Origin: Trinickia dinghuensis
Lineage (GTDB): Bacteria; Pseudomonadota; Gammaproteobacteria; Burkholderiales; Burkholderiaceae
Length of the DNA stretch: 64,000 bases
NCBI RefSeq assembly: GCF_003367175.1
Contig: NZ_QRGA01000006.1
Coordinates: forward strand, 62,001-126,000
Reading direction: 5' to 3'
The notes beneath the pieces are model-generated. The model searched no databases. It worked only from the letters and a program-made list of their open reading frames with translations, and had not been told where the DNA came from. This document shows positions 45,344 to 55,000 of the stretch, one piece after another. The position numbers and the translations under genes are program-made. Each line of letters begins with the position of its first letter. Positions within the stretch are counted from its first letter, which is position 1.

Positions 45344-46378
45344 ATGGCAACCTCCGACGGCACACTGCTGTGCATATTTAGCGGAAGCGATTGCATCATC
45401 GTCGATGATTTCAATCAGCAAGTTCAACAAACCATACCAATCAAGACGATCTGGCCGGGGCTGCCGGATGAGATGAGCAGCAATCTCGACGCCGTGTGTC
45501 GCGACGATAACAACGGTCAATTCATCTTTTTCAAGGGGGCTCAATGCGCGGTCAATAACTTCCGAAGAAGCACATGGGCGAATGGTCTCTTCACGAAATT
45601 TTTTAACATAATTCAAAACCAAGACGGTGGCCTTGATGGCATACGTATCTGCGGGTCGTTTGACGGGTACTTTGACAGTTCCGTTGGAAAACCTCCACTT
45701 CGATTGCACGCGTACTCCGGCGACAATTTGGAGTACATGACGGGGTCTCCGGGAGACCTTACGGACCAGGTAACCCCCACCAACCTTGGCGGCCCGACGC
45801 CCATCCAACAAGATCAAGGCTGGAAGCAAATTCCCGGGCACGCGGAAGTTGCCGCCTCACACGTTTTCTGGCCAACGAGCATTCCGGGAGGGACGGGGCA
45901 GCTAACGCCAGCAATGCTGGTCAAGGACATGCGCCCGGACGGCAACACGAACGACAACACCTATCAGTGCACGTTCATCGACAGCCAAATCTTCACGCCC
46001 CTGAAGCACATGTGGCAAGGCTGGCAAGTCGATTGGACGATAGACGCCGCGACGCGGGTGGAAGCTTCAATGGTTCCGCCCCCGCCGCCCCCGGTTCACC
46101 ACCATCACCACCATCATCACGGCCACCATGGTCACCACGGCCCGGACCCCATCCTCTCGCCCAACCCGCTGTGCGACGAGTTACCCAACATCATGAAGAC
46201 GATCTGCAGTTTGACCGTCCTGATGCACAAGGCGCTCGACGCTTGCTACCCGCAGTCCTCGTGGCCCACCCAGCCTTATCCCGACGGATGCGCCGGCTGG
46301 GGCGGCCACAAGCACAAGCATCACGGCTGCGGATGCCAGGCTCCCAAGCACCAGCCCGACACCCCCACCAATAGCTGA
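45344..46378 (+). CDS. Hemopexin-like protein with eight-His linker and six-Cys C-terminal module (copy B)
   Basis: This 344-residue paralogue of the preceding gene starts with the same 'DGTLLC' element, then 'PIKTIWPGL', 'NLDAVCRDDNNGQFIFFKGA' and a closing 'PLKHMWQGWQVDWTIDAATR'. The linker is PPPPPPV, then eight His (252-259) continued as GHHGHHG, and the C-terminal module repeats cysteines at 277, 288, 301, 316, 329 and 331 with 'NIMKTICSLTVLMHKALDAC'. The module has the same C-x10-C-x12-C-x14-C spacing as copy A. The tail 'GGHKHKHHGCGC' is also His-rich, so metal binding is a reasonable inference. GGAAACGGAA precedes the ATG. Confidence 0.65.
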   Translation: MATSDGTLLCIFSGSDCIIVDDFNQQVQQTIPIKTIWPGLPDEMSSNLDAVCRDDNNGQFIFFKGAQCAVNNFRRSTWANGLFTKFFNIIQNQDGGLDGIRICGSFDGYFDSSVGKPPLRLHAYSGDNLEYMTGSPGDLTDQVTPTNLGGPTPIQQDQGWKQIPGHAEVAASHVFWPTSIPGGTGQLTPAMLVKDMRPDGNTNDNTYQCTFIDSQIFTPLKHMWQGWQVDWTIDAATRVEASMVPPPPPPVHHHHHHHHGHHGHHGPDPILSPNPLCDELPNIMKTICSLTVLMHKALDACYPQSSWPTQPYPDGCAGWGGHKHKHHGCGCQAPKHQPDTPTNS

Positions 46379-46401
46379 CAGCACCAGCATCTACACACGC
46401 A

Positions 46402-46426
46402 GTCCCGGACGAACCTCGCCCGGGAC
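46402..46426 (+). terminator. Possible terminator hairpin after the hemopexin-like pair
   Basis: GTCCCGG (46402-46408) and CCGGGAC (46420-46426) are exact complements around an 11-base loop, 23 bases after the stop. There is no U-run, so the evidence is partial. Confidence 0.35.
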
Positions 46427-46588
46427 CTGCTTCGGCCGTTGTCCGCACCATCCCACCGCTCCTTTCCCCTCTCCCTTGCTTAAACCAGTACCTTGCATAA
46501 AACACTACCGGCTGCTACAGTTCGAACCATGTCATACCAAGTACCTTGCGATGCATAGGACAGAGCACCCAGGACACCGCCGCGCAGC

Positions 46589-46909
46589 ATGAAGACTCAA
46601 CTGAAGAAAGGCACGCTTGATATGTGTGTCCTAGCCGTGCTCGCCCGCGGCGACAGCTACGCCTACGAACTCGTGTCGACATTGTCGGAAACGATGGAAA
46701 TCAGCGAAGGCACGATTTATCCGCTCATGCGCCGGCTACAGGCCGAAGCCTGGGTCTCGACGTATCTGGTCGAATCGAGTTCCGGCCCGCCCCGCAAGTA
46801 CTACACGTTGACGGACTTGGGCCGTCGAAGTCTGGAGGCAATGCAAGTGGAATGGCGCGGGTTTGTCGACGAAGTGAACAGCGTGCTCGGCTGGCCCGGC
46901 ATCAAATAA
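46589..46909 (+). CDS. PadR family transcriptional regulator
   Basis: This 106-residue winged-helix protein has 'LKKGTLDMCVLAVLARGDSY', 'EISEGTIYPLMRRLQAE' and 'GPPRKYYTLTDLGRRSL', the PadR/DUF24-like signature. It is followed 16 bases later by a HAAS/DUF1700 gene, a common pair where the PadR protein represses its own operon. A role in controlling the upstream PixA array is not excluded but unsupported. Confidence 0.9.
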   Translation: MKTQLKKGTLDMCVLAVLARGDSYAYELVSTLSETMEISEGTIYPLMRRLQAEAWVSTYLVESSSGPPRKYYTLTDLGRRSLEAMQVEWRGFVDEVNSVLGWPGIK

Positions 46910-46925
46910 GAAAAGGGGAACCTCG

Positions 46926-48077
46926 ATGAAGCAGGACGCATTCATTCAGCAGCTGCGGCAAGGCCTAGCCAGTCTGCCCAAGCAGGAAGTGGAAGAGATC
47001 GTCGCCGATTACCGCGAGTACATTGGCGATGCGATCGCCGCCGGCCGCAACGAAGAAGAAGTCGTCGCCGCGCTCGGAGATCCCGCCAAGCTCGCTCGCG
47101 AGATCAAGGCTCAGGCCACCTATCGCCAGTGGCAGGCGCGCCGCTCGTTCGGCAATCTCGCGCGCGTCGTCGCCTCGGTCGCCGGGCTCGGGCTGCTGAA
47201 CCTCATCCTGCTCTTGCCGTTCCTGATCTATCTGTTGCTGCTGACGGCAGGCTACTTGGTGTCGGGCGCCTTCGCGATCGGCGGCCTAGTCACGGTCGTC
47301 TCGCTGTGCAGCCACCACGCGTTCGGATGGCCGCCCACGGAACAGCCGTCCATTCATATCAGCACCAAGTCGAACCGTGCGGCGTCGGGCATCTCCACCA
47401 CCGCTAAAAACGCGAGCGACGAAGCCCCGGACTTCGGCGACGTCAAGGTAGACGGCGATCACTTCGTATTGAAGCTCGACGACGGCGACAAGGCATTGAT
47501 CACCACGCGTGCCGGTCTCGTTGTGCTCAAGAACGAGGACGGTGAAACGAAAATGGTCGCACTCGGCAGCGGTGCCGACAAGCTGCTCACGCCGGCCGAC
47601 GACCACACGTACCGCATCGCGACCAAGGACGTGACGACCATGGTCGTGAAGGACGACGACGGCAAGTCCGTCAAGGTCAAGCATGCGGGCGGCAACGACT
47701 CGACACTCGTCTGGGACATCCGCGACGACGACGGGTCCGACGCCGAGCACGTTCAGTTCGAGCAAGACGCAAACGGCAAGACGCCCCGCCTCTCTCTACG
47801 CAGCGGTACCGATTCGGTCGTCATCGATGCGAATAAAGGCATCACCCTGAACGATGACGACGACAACGTCGTGCGCATCGTCGCGCCGATGGGATGGTCC
47901 CTGGGTGCCATGACGTTCCGCTACGCGCTGATGATGCTGATCGGCGGCGTGCTCGGCCTCATTGTCTGCATCTGGCTGACTCGTCTCACGTGGCGCGCGC
48001 TGTCCCGCTATGTTCATCGCCAAATCGACGCGATCTCGGCACGGCTCGACGAACATGAGCACGAACAACCGTCGTAA
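46926..48077 (+). CDS. HAAS (DUF1700) domain membrane protein
   Basis: This 383-residue protein begins with the helical HAAS/DUF1700 domain ('LPKQEVEEIVADYREYIGDA', 'EEVVAALGDPAKLAREIKAQ'), then a hydrophobic hairpin ('LGLLNLILLLPFLIYLLLLT' and a following helix). An acidic Asp/Gly-rich beta region of about 200 residues follows, then a last membrane helix ('MMLIGGVLGLIVCIWLTRLT'). This suits a sensor tied to the PadR repressor. GGGGAACC precedes the start. Confidence 0.8.
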   Translation: MKQDAFIQQLRQGLASLPKQEVEEIVADYREYIGDAIAAGRNEEEVVAALGDPAKLAREIKAQATYRQWQARRSFGNLARVVASVAGLGLLNLILLLPFLIYLLLLTAGYLVSGAFAIGGLVTVVSLCSHHAFGWPPTEQPSIHISTKSNRAASGISTTAKNASDEAPDFGDVKVDGDHFVLKLDDGDKALITTRAGLVVLKNEDGETKMVALGSGADKLLTPADDHTYRIATKDVTTMVVKDDDGKSVKVKHAGGNDSTLVWDIRDDDGSDAEHVQFEQDANGKTPRLSLRSGTDSVVIDANKGITLNDDDDNVVRIVAPMGWSLGAMTFRYALMMLIGGVLGLIVCIWLTRLTWRALSRYVHRQIDAISARLDEHEHEQPS

Positions 48078-48223
48078 CGCACCCTCGGCGTTTTCATCGC
48101 ACTAAGCACCTGAAGCGCCTTCATTCAGTGGCACCGGGTCATCGCATCGCCGAGACCACTAGATATATTGATTAGCAGTCCTTATCACTGACATTCATGC
48201 AGCATCGAAAGAAAGGAATCGCC

Positions 48224-49024
48224 ATGAGCCTGAACTATCTCACCGATGTTTCCAAAGCCGCCCACAAGCGGCCTGCCCCGACGCCCGCGCACCTGGAGGG
48301 CTTTCAGCTCGACGCCATGTTCATCCTCGACTGGCTCGAAACGGGCTGGCGTGCGGCGCGCACGCAACCGCTGCTGTGGCTCGGAACGCTGCTTGCCTGC
48401 GTGGCGTTCACCGTCGCCTGCAAGTTCGTACCGCTACTGCGTCCGGCCGTCGTGCTGACCGCGCCGCTCGTCGTCGGCGCGCTGATGGTGGCGCAAGAAC
48501 GCGTGAGGATCGGCCGGCCCGCGCGACCGGGCGATATCGCCGCCGCCGTCGCGCAGCACTACTACGCCCTGCTCGCGATCGGTCTGGCCAGCGCGGCGCT
48601 GATCGTCGTCGGGTACGTGCTGTCCGCGATGGTCGTGGATGCCTCGGTATTGAAATCGTTCGTGACGAGCGGCGTACATCACCTGTCGATTACCTACGGC
48701 GGCCGGGGCCCGCGCGGAACGATCGCCACGCTCGTCGCGCTGCCGATCTTCACGCTCGCGCTGGCTGCCGCCTGGTTCGCTCCCGCACTCGTCATCCTGC
48801 GCGATGCCGGTCCGCTCGACGCGATGGCCGCCAGCCTGCACGGCGCCGTTCGCAATTGGCGCACCACGCTGATCTACGTGGTGGCGGTAGCCGATGCCGT
48901 GTTGCTCGCGCGCCGGATTCCGCTGTTATTCTCTTCGCTTGCGCTGCTGCCGTTGATGCTGCTGTCGATCTACGGAGGCTATCGCGATCTGTTCGCCACC
49001 CCTCGCTGCCACGCCGCACGATGA
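48224..49024 (+). CDS. BPSS1780 family membrane protein
   Basis: This 266-residue protein has about six membrane helices in two sets ('PLLWLGTLLACVAFTVACKF', 'LLAIGLASAALIVVGYVLSA') and the family elements 'LDWLETGWRAARTQPLLWLG' and 'GAVRNWRTTLIYVV'. The family is named for a B. pseudomallei locus; its function is unknown. The start at 48224 follows AAAGGAA; the frame open to 48197 adds nine basic residues. The stop overlaps the LysR gene (ATGA). Confidence 0.85.
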   Translation: MSLNYLTDVSKAAHKRPAPTPAHLEGFQLDAMFILDWLETGWRAARTQPLLWLGTLLACVAFTVACKFVPLLRPAVVLTAPLVVGALMVAQERVRIGRPARPGDIAAAVAQHYYALLAIGLASAALIVVGYVLSAMVVDASVLKSFVTSGVHHLSITYGGRGPRGTIATLVALPIFTLALAAAWFAPALVILRDAGPLDAMAASLHGAVRNWRTTLIYVVAVADAVLLARRIPLLFSSLALLPLMLLSIYGGYRDLFATPRCHAAR

Positions 49025-49935
49025 TTCGATTCGACGATCTCACGGTCTTCGTTCTCGCCGCCGACAACGGCAGCCTATCGGCCGCCGCACGGTTGCTCAA
49101 CATCGCGCCCGCCGTCGCAAGCGCCGCGATCAAACGGCTCGAGAGCGAACTGGGCGTACGGCTGTTCGCTCGCTCGACGCGCAGTTTAAGGCTGACATCC
49201 GACGGCGCCCGGTACGTCGAATTCGCCCGCAACGCGCTGTCCGAGTTGCGGGCAGGGCAAGATGCCTTGATGCAGGAACGCGACGAACTGCACGGGACAC
49301 TGACGCTTTCGATTCCGTCGGACCTGGGTCGAAGCGTGCTCGTCGATTGGTTCGACGAATTCATGTCGCGCCACCCGGCACTGGCGCTCAATGTGCGAAT
49401 CGGGGATACGCGCGTCGATATGTTCCGCCAACCCGTCGATGCGGCCATTCGCTACGGCGTGCCCGACGATTCGACGCTCGTCGCGGCACCGCTCGCGCCC
49501 GGCAATCGGCGGGTGCTGTGCGCGTCGCCGGCCTACTTCGCGCATCACGGCAAACCCGCTTCGCCCGACGAGCTACATCGACATAACTGCTTGAGACTGG
49601 CGCTCAGCGAAACGATGCACGATCGCTGGACGTTCAAGAAGGGGGACGACGAGCAGGTCGTCAAGGTAACCGGCAACCGAATTGCCGACGACGGCGAACT
49701 CGTGCGACGCTGGGCGCTCGCCGGACACGGGCTCGCGTACAAATCGAGGCTGGATGTACTGGCCGATTTGCGCGCCGGACGCCTTGAAGCGGCCTTGGAA
49801 GATTGGCAAGGCGAGCACGCGCCGGTCAATCTCGTCAGCACGCATCGGCTCGCACTGACTCCGGCGCTCGGGCACCTACGGGATTTCCTGCAGGCGAGGA
49901 CGGAGGCGTATCTCGCGGATCGGACGGCTAAGTAA
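49021..49935 (+). CDS. LysR family transcriptional regulator
   Basis: This 304-residue protein has a winged helix ('VFVLAADNGSLSAAARLLNI', 'RLFARSTRSLRLTSDG') and a CrgA-type effector domain ('GTLTLSIPSDLGRSVLVDWF', 'DAAIRYGVPDDSTLVAAPLA'). It begins inside the BPSS1780 stop codon (ATGA overlap), implying translational coupling. Effector and targets are unknown. Confidence 0.9.
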   Translation: MIRFDDLTVFVLAADNGSLSAAARLLNIAPAVASAAIKRLESELGVRLFARSTRSLRLTSDGARYVEFARNALSELRAGQDALMQERDELHGTLTLSIPSDLGRSVLVDWFDEFMSRHPALALNVRIGDTRVDMFRQPVDAAIRYGVPDDSTLVAAPLAPGNRRVLCASPAYFAHHGKPASPDELHRHNCLRLALSETMHDRWTFKKGDDEQVVKVTGNRIADDGELVRRWALAGHGLAYKSRLDVLADLRAGRLEAALEDWQGEHAPVNLVSTHRLALTPALGHLRDFLQARTEAYLADRTAK

Positions 49936-50031
49936 CAAGAAGCACTAAGAAGTACTAAGAAGTACCTCTCACTTGCTTGACCGCCCCGCTGCGCTCGATC
50001 CGAAAACGCTAGCGCGATCGAGCGCGACCTA

Positions 50032-50445
50032 TCACGCGGCCGCCGCCCGCGTTTCGACCGAAACGATATACCGCAACACATCCTCGGTCCGCCCACCTGA
50101 AACGAGCTGCTCCGCCGTCTTGTACTCGAATTCCGACAGCGGCTCGTTCCGGTACCAGAACAGCGCATGCTGCACGCAGCCGTTCGCATCCGTCGCCGCG
50201 CGAATGACGCGCAGCGCCTCGCGCAGAAAGCGCTGAACGCTTTCCGACGCCGGCGTCCGGCTCAGCGTGTTGCGATGGACACCCGCTTGCTTAGCTAACG
50301 TCTGCATATCGATGTGCAGCGCTTCCGAATAACGCCGCGCCGAGACGATCGGCGCCGCGAAAGCCGGATCCCGCAGCGAATTCATGAATTGTTCAAAGCT
50401 TTCGCCTTGCGCGATGTCGTCGGCGATCGCCGTCGAGTTCATCAT
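50032..50445 (-). CDS. DUF2384 (Xre/MbcA/ParS toxin-binding) orphan antitoxin-like protein
   Basis: This 137-residue protein has an Xre-like helix-turn-helix ('MQTLAKQAGVHRNTLSRTPA') and a C-terminal toxin-binding domain ('NGCVQHALFWYRNEPLSEFE', 'KTAEQLVSGGRTEDVLRYIV'), the layout of antitoxins paired with RES-type toxins. No RES or other toxin gene is adjacent. GAGGTGG precedes the ATG at 50445. It lies 77 bases after oprC in the same direction, so it might be read through from the efflux operon. Confidence 0.85.
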   Translation of the reverse strand: MMNSTAIADDIAQGESFEQFMNSLRDPAFAAPIVSARRYSEALHIDMQTLAKQAGVHRNTLSRTPASESVQRFLREALRVIRAATDANGCVQHALFWYRNEPLSEFEYKTAEQLVSGGRTEDVLRYIVSVETRAAAA

Positions 50446-50521
50446 GTTCACCACCTCGCATCCTTCGTGCATCCGCGACGCGCCGCCCCTGCGATCCGAG
50501 GATCCGAGGCGGCGCACTCCG

Positions 50522-52033
50522 TTACTGCTTGGCCACTTGCTGCGTATCGCCCGCCTTCATGTCGCCCCAGCCGCCACCCAATGCGCGGATGAGGTTGACC
50601 GTCGCCACCGCCTGCGCACCGGCCAACTGGCTCGCCTGACGCTGCGCTTGCAGCACCGTGCGCTGGCTGTCGAGCACGTCGAGATAGTTGACCTGCCCTT
50701 CGCGATACTGGTCGTCCGACAGATGCTCCGCGCGCGCAGCCGCGTTTACCGCATCGGTCTGCGCACGGATCTGATCGTCGAGCAAGCGCAAATCGGACAG
50801 GCTATCTTCGACTTCGCGGAACGCAGTCAGCACTTGCGACCGATAGTTCGCGACCTGCTCGTCGTATTGCGCCCGGGCCTGCGCCAGGTCAGCCTTGCGC
50901 CGGCCGCCGTCGAACAGCGGCAGCGTGAGCGCCGTGCCGGCCAACGGCCCGAGCAGGAACGTCCGGCTCGACCATTTGAACAACTGAGCCAAACCCACCG
51001 ACTCGTATCCGAACGCACCCGTGATATCGAGCTGCGGGAAGAACGCCGATTTCGCCAGCCCGACACGCGCATTCGCGGCGGCCATCGCCTGCTCGGCGGC
51101 CGAAACGTCCGGACGGCGTTCGAGCAGCGCGGAGGGCAAGCCGGCCGGCACACGTGCCACCACCGGCACAAGCGGCGTTTGCGGGAACGTGAAGTCCGCG
51201 GGCGGCTTGCCGAGCAGCACGGCAAGCGCATGCTCGGATGCCGCGCGCTGCCGTTCGACACCGGCTGCATCGGCGCGCGCCGACGCGAGCGCGTTCGTCG
51301 CCTGCTGCAGATCGAGTTCGCTGACTTCGCCCGCGTTGTAGCGGCTCTTGACTAGCTTGAGCCCATCTTCGCGCGACGCCACCGTCTTGCGATACAAGTC
51401 CAGCTCCGTATCGAGTTCGCGCAGCGCGAAGTAGTTTGCCGCCACGTCGGCCTGCAGCGCGAGCTGGACCGAACGGAACAGCGCTTCCTGCTGCTGCGAA
51501 TCGGCACGCGAAGCCGCGACGTTGTCGCTGACGCGCCCGAACAACGGAGCTTCATACGATGCCGTCGTCTGCGCGCGCCAAATCGTCTGCGGCGGCAGAT
51601 ACGCGTTTTCCGGCAGGCCCTGCGAAGCGGGCGAGACACGTTCGCGTGTCGGGCCAAAGCCGGCGTCGATCTCGGGGAACCAGGCCGAACGCGCGGCATT
51701 GAGCGAGGCACGCGATTCGCGCACCCGTGCGGCAGCCGCCTTCAAGTTCTGGTTCTGAGCCAGCGCTTCGTCTTCGAGCTTGTTCAACGTGTCATCGCCG
51801 AAGACCGTCCACCATTGGCCGCGCTGGAGCGCTTCCGAAGGCTGAGCGCTCTTCCACGTGCCCGCCTCGGAAGCCGGCAGCGGCGCTTCCTTGAACGCGG
51901 TGGGCGTATCGACGTCGGGCCGCTTATAGGTCGGGCCCGTCGAGCAGGCTGCGACGAGTGCCATCAACAGGCCGCCCGCCAATGCCCGCAATGCAAGGCG
52001 CGAACTACCGCCAATCGAATCAAACCGTTTCAT
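50522..52033 (-). CDS. oprC: Outer-membrane channel lipoprotein of an RND pump (OprC/OpcM type)
   Basis: This 503-residue lipoprotein (lipobox LVAAC in 'LMALVAACSTGPTYKRPDVD') shows the TolC/OprM repeat: 'NQNLKAAAARVRESRASLNA' in the first half and 'ERRPDVSAAEQAMAAANARV' in the second. It is the third component of the tripartite pump, 18 bases after the inner-membrane transporter. With llpE, bpeE and bpeF it matches the B. pseudomallei bpeEF-oprC and B. cenocepacia ceoAB-opcM layouts. Confidence 0.88.
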   Translation of the reverse strand: MKRFDSIGGSSRLALRALAGGLLMALVAACSTGPTYKRPDVDTPTAFKEAPLPASEAGTWKSAQPSEALQRGQWWTVFGDDTLNKLEDEALAQNQNLKAAAARVRESRASLNAARSAWFPEIDAGFGPTRERVSPASQGLPENAYLPPQTIWRAQTTASYEAPLFGRVSDNVAASRADSQQQEALFRSVQLALQADVAANYFALRELDTELDLYRKTVASREDGLKLVKSRYNAGEVSELDLQQATNALASARADAAGVERQRAASEHALAVLLGKPPADFTFPQTPLVPVVARVPAGLPSALLERRPDVSAAEQAMAAANARVGLAKSAFFPQLDITGAFGYESVGLAQLFKWSSRTFLLGPLAGTALTLPLFDGGRRKADLAQARAQYDEQVANYRSQVLTAFREVEDSLSDLRLLDDQIRAQTDAVNAAARAEHLSDDQYREGQVNYLDVLDSQRTVLQAQRQASQLAGAQAVATVNLIRALGGGWGDMKAGDTQQVAKQ

Positions 52034-52051
52034 CTTATGTTTCTCCTGGCC

Positions 52052-55000
52052 TCAAGCATCCGACATCTCGGGTTCGAGGTCCGATTCCTTTTGCGAGTCC
52101 TTGCCCGCCACATGGATCGTGCCGCCGGCCAGCTTACGCAGCACCACATAGAACACCGGCGTCAGCATGAGACCGAACAGCGTCACACCCAGCATCCCGA
52201 AGAACACCGCGATACCCATCGCATGGCGCATTTCCGAGCCCGCGCCCGACGACAGCACGAGCGGCACGACACCCATGATGAAGGCGATCGACGTCATCAA
52301 GATCGGGCGCAGCCGCAGACGGCTCGCCTCGATCGCCGCGGCGACCGGCGTGCGTCCGTCATGCTCGAGTTCACGTGCGAACTCGACGATCAGAATCGCG
52401 TTCTTCGATGCCAAGCCCACCAGCACCATCAAGCCGATCTGCGTGAAGATGTTGTTGTCGCCGTGCAGCAGCCACACACCCGTCAACGCGGACAGCACGC
52501 TCATCGGCACGATCAGGATGACGGCGAGCGGCAGCGTCAAGCTCTCGTACAGCGCGGCAAGCACGAGGAACACGAGCAGCACGCTGATCGGGAACACCCA
52601 GATCGCCGAGTTGCCGGCCAGCACTTGCTGATACGTCAAGTCGGTCCACTCGAACTTCACGCCGCGCGGCAGCGATTCCTTCGCGATACGCTCGATCGCC
52701 GCTTGCGCTTGACCCGACGAGTACCCCGGCGCGGGGCCGCCGTTGATGTCGGCCGCCGTGTAGCCGTTGTAGCGCACCACCATCTCGGGACCGAACGTCG
52801 GCGACACCGTCACGAGCGACGAGAGCGGCACCATCTCGCCCGACGCGTTGCGGGTCTTCAGCTGCAGGATGTCGTCCGGATGCGCGCGGAACGGCGCATC
52901 GGCTTGCACCCGCACTTGATAGACGCGGCCGAAGCGGTTGAAGTCGTTCACGTACAGCGAGCCGAGATAGATCTGCATCGTGTCGAACACGTCGGTAACC
53001 GACACGCCGAGCTGCTTGGCCTTCACGCGGTCCAGATCGACGTTCAACTGCGGCACGTTGATCTGATAGCTCGTGAAGAGCGGACCCAATTCCGGTGCTT
53101 GCTGCGCACGCTTGATGAACGCCTGCGTTGCCTCGTCGAGCTGCGCGTAACCGAGCGCACCGCGATCCTCGAGCTGCAGCTTGAAACCGCCGAGCGTCCC
53201 CAAGCCCAGCACCGGCGGCGGCGGGAACACGGCGACGAACGCCCCCTTGATCCCGGCGTACTTCATGTTCAGCGCACCCGCGATCGCGCCGGCCGACAGC
53301 GCCTTCGAACCGCGGTCCTTGAACGGCTTGAGCGTCACGAACACGATGCCCGCGCTGGAACTATTGGTGAAACCGTTCACCGACAAGCCCGGGAACGCCA
53401 CTGCGTGCTCGACGCCGGGCTGCTTCATCGCGATGTCGCCCATTTCGCGAATGACTTCCTCGCTGCGGTCGAGCGTCGCGCCGTTCGGCAATTGCGCGAA
53501 CGCGATCAGGTACTCCTTGTCCTGCGCCGGCACGAAGCCACCCGGCACGACGTGCGTGATCAGCACCGTTGCGCCGAGCAGCACCGCGTAGACGCCGAGC
53601 ATCAGCGATTTGCGGCCGAGCACGCCCGTCACGCCGCGGCCATACTTCTGCGAGCCGCGCTTGAAGACCTTGTTGAACTGGTTGAAGAAGCCGCCGAATA
53701 CACGGTCCATCGCACGCGTGAGCCAATCCTTCGGCGCATCGTGGCCGCGCAGCAAGATCGCGCACAGCGCCGGCGAGAGCGTCAGCGAGTTGAACGCCGA
53801 GATCACCGTCGAGATCGCGATCGTCATCGCGAACTGCTTGTAGAACTGCCCCGTCAAGCCGCTCATGAACGCGAGCGGCACGAACACCGCGACGAGCGTG
53901 AGCGCAATGGCGATGATCGGCCCGCTCACCTCGCGCATCGCTCTATACGTTGCCGCTCTGGCGGTTAGGCCCGCCGATATGTTCCGCTCGACGTTTTCCA
54001 CCACGACGATCGCATCGTCGACGACGATCCCGATCGCCAGCACCATCCCGAACAGCGACAACGCATTGATGGAAAAGCCGAACGCGAGCAGCAGCGAGAA
54101 CGTCCCCACGATCGACACGGGCACCGCGACGAGCGGAATGATCGACGCGCGCCACGTCTGCAAGAACACGATCACAACGATGACGACGAGCGCGATCGCT
54201 TCGAGCAGCGTGTGAATCACCGCCTCGATACTCGAACGCACGAACTGGGTCGGGTCATAAACGATGCTGTAGTCGACGCCGGCCGGGAAATCCTTCTTGA
54301 GCTCGGCCATGTCCGCGCGAACTTGATCCGAAATCGCGAGCGAGTTCGCACCGGGCTGCTGGTTGATCGCGAGCGCGACGGCCGGCTTGTTGTCGAGCAG
54401 CGAGCGCAAGCCATACTCGGACGCGGCCAGCTCGACGCGCGCAACGTCGCGCAGATAGGTCACGCCGCCGTCGGGCGCGGTCTTGACGACGATCGCACCG
54501 AACTGATCCGTGGTCTGCAAGCGGCCGCGGGCATTCACCGACAACTGCAACGGCACGCCCGGCAGCGACGGCGAGCCGCCGATCACACCGGCCGCCACCT
54601 GCACGTTCTGCTCGCGAATGGCGTTGACGACATCGCTCGCCGTCAGGTTACGCTCGGCCAGCTTGTTCGGATCGAGCCAAATCCGCATTGCGTAGTCGCC
54701 CGAGCCCCACAGCTGCACTTCGCCGACGCCCGAGATCCGCTCGAGGCGATCCTTGACGTTGAGCAGCGCGTAGTTGCGCAGATACGTCATGTCGTAGCGG
54801 TTGTCCGGCGAGATCAAGTGCACGACCATCGTCAGCGTCGGCGAGCTCTTGATCGTCGTCACGCCGAGCCGCTGCACGTCGTCGGGCAGACGCGGCAGCG
54901 CCTGCGAGACGCGGTTCTGCACGAGCTGCTGAGCCTTGTCCGGATCGGTGCCGAGCTTGAACGTGACGGTCAGCGTCAAGTTGCCGTCGCTGTTCGCCTG

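Noticed and set aside
51815-53968. 717-codon open frame on the plus strand
   Set aside because: It is antisense to oprC and bpeF; its translation is Arg/His/Gln-rich with no family features, a shadow of G+C-rich codon use.
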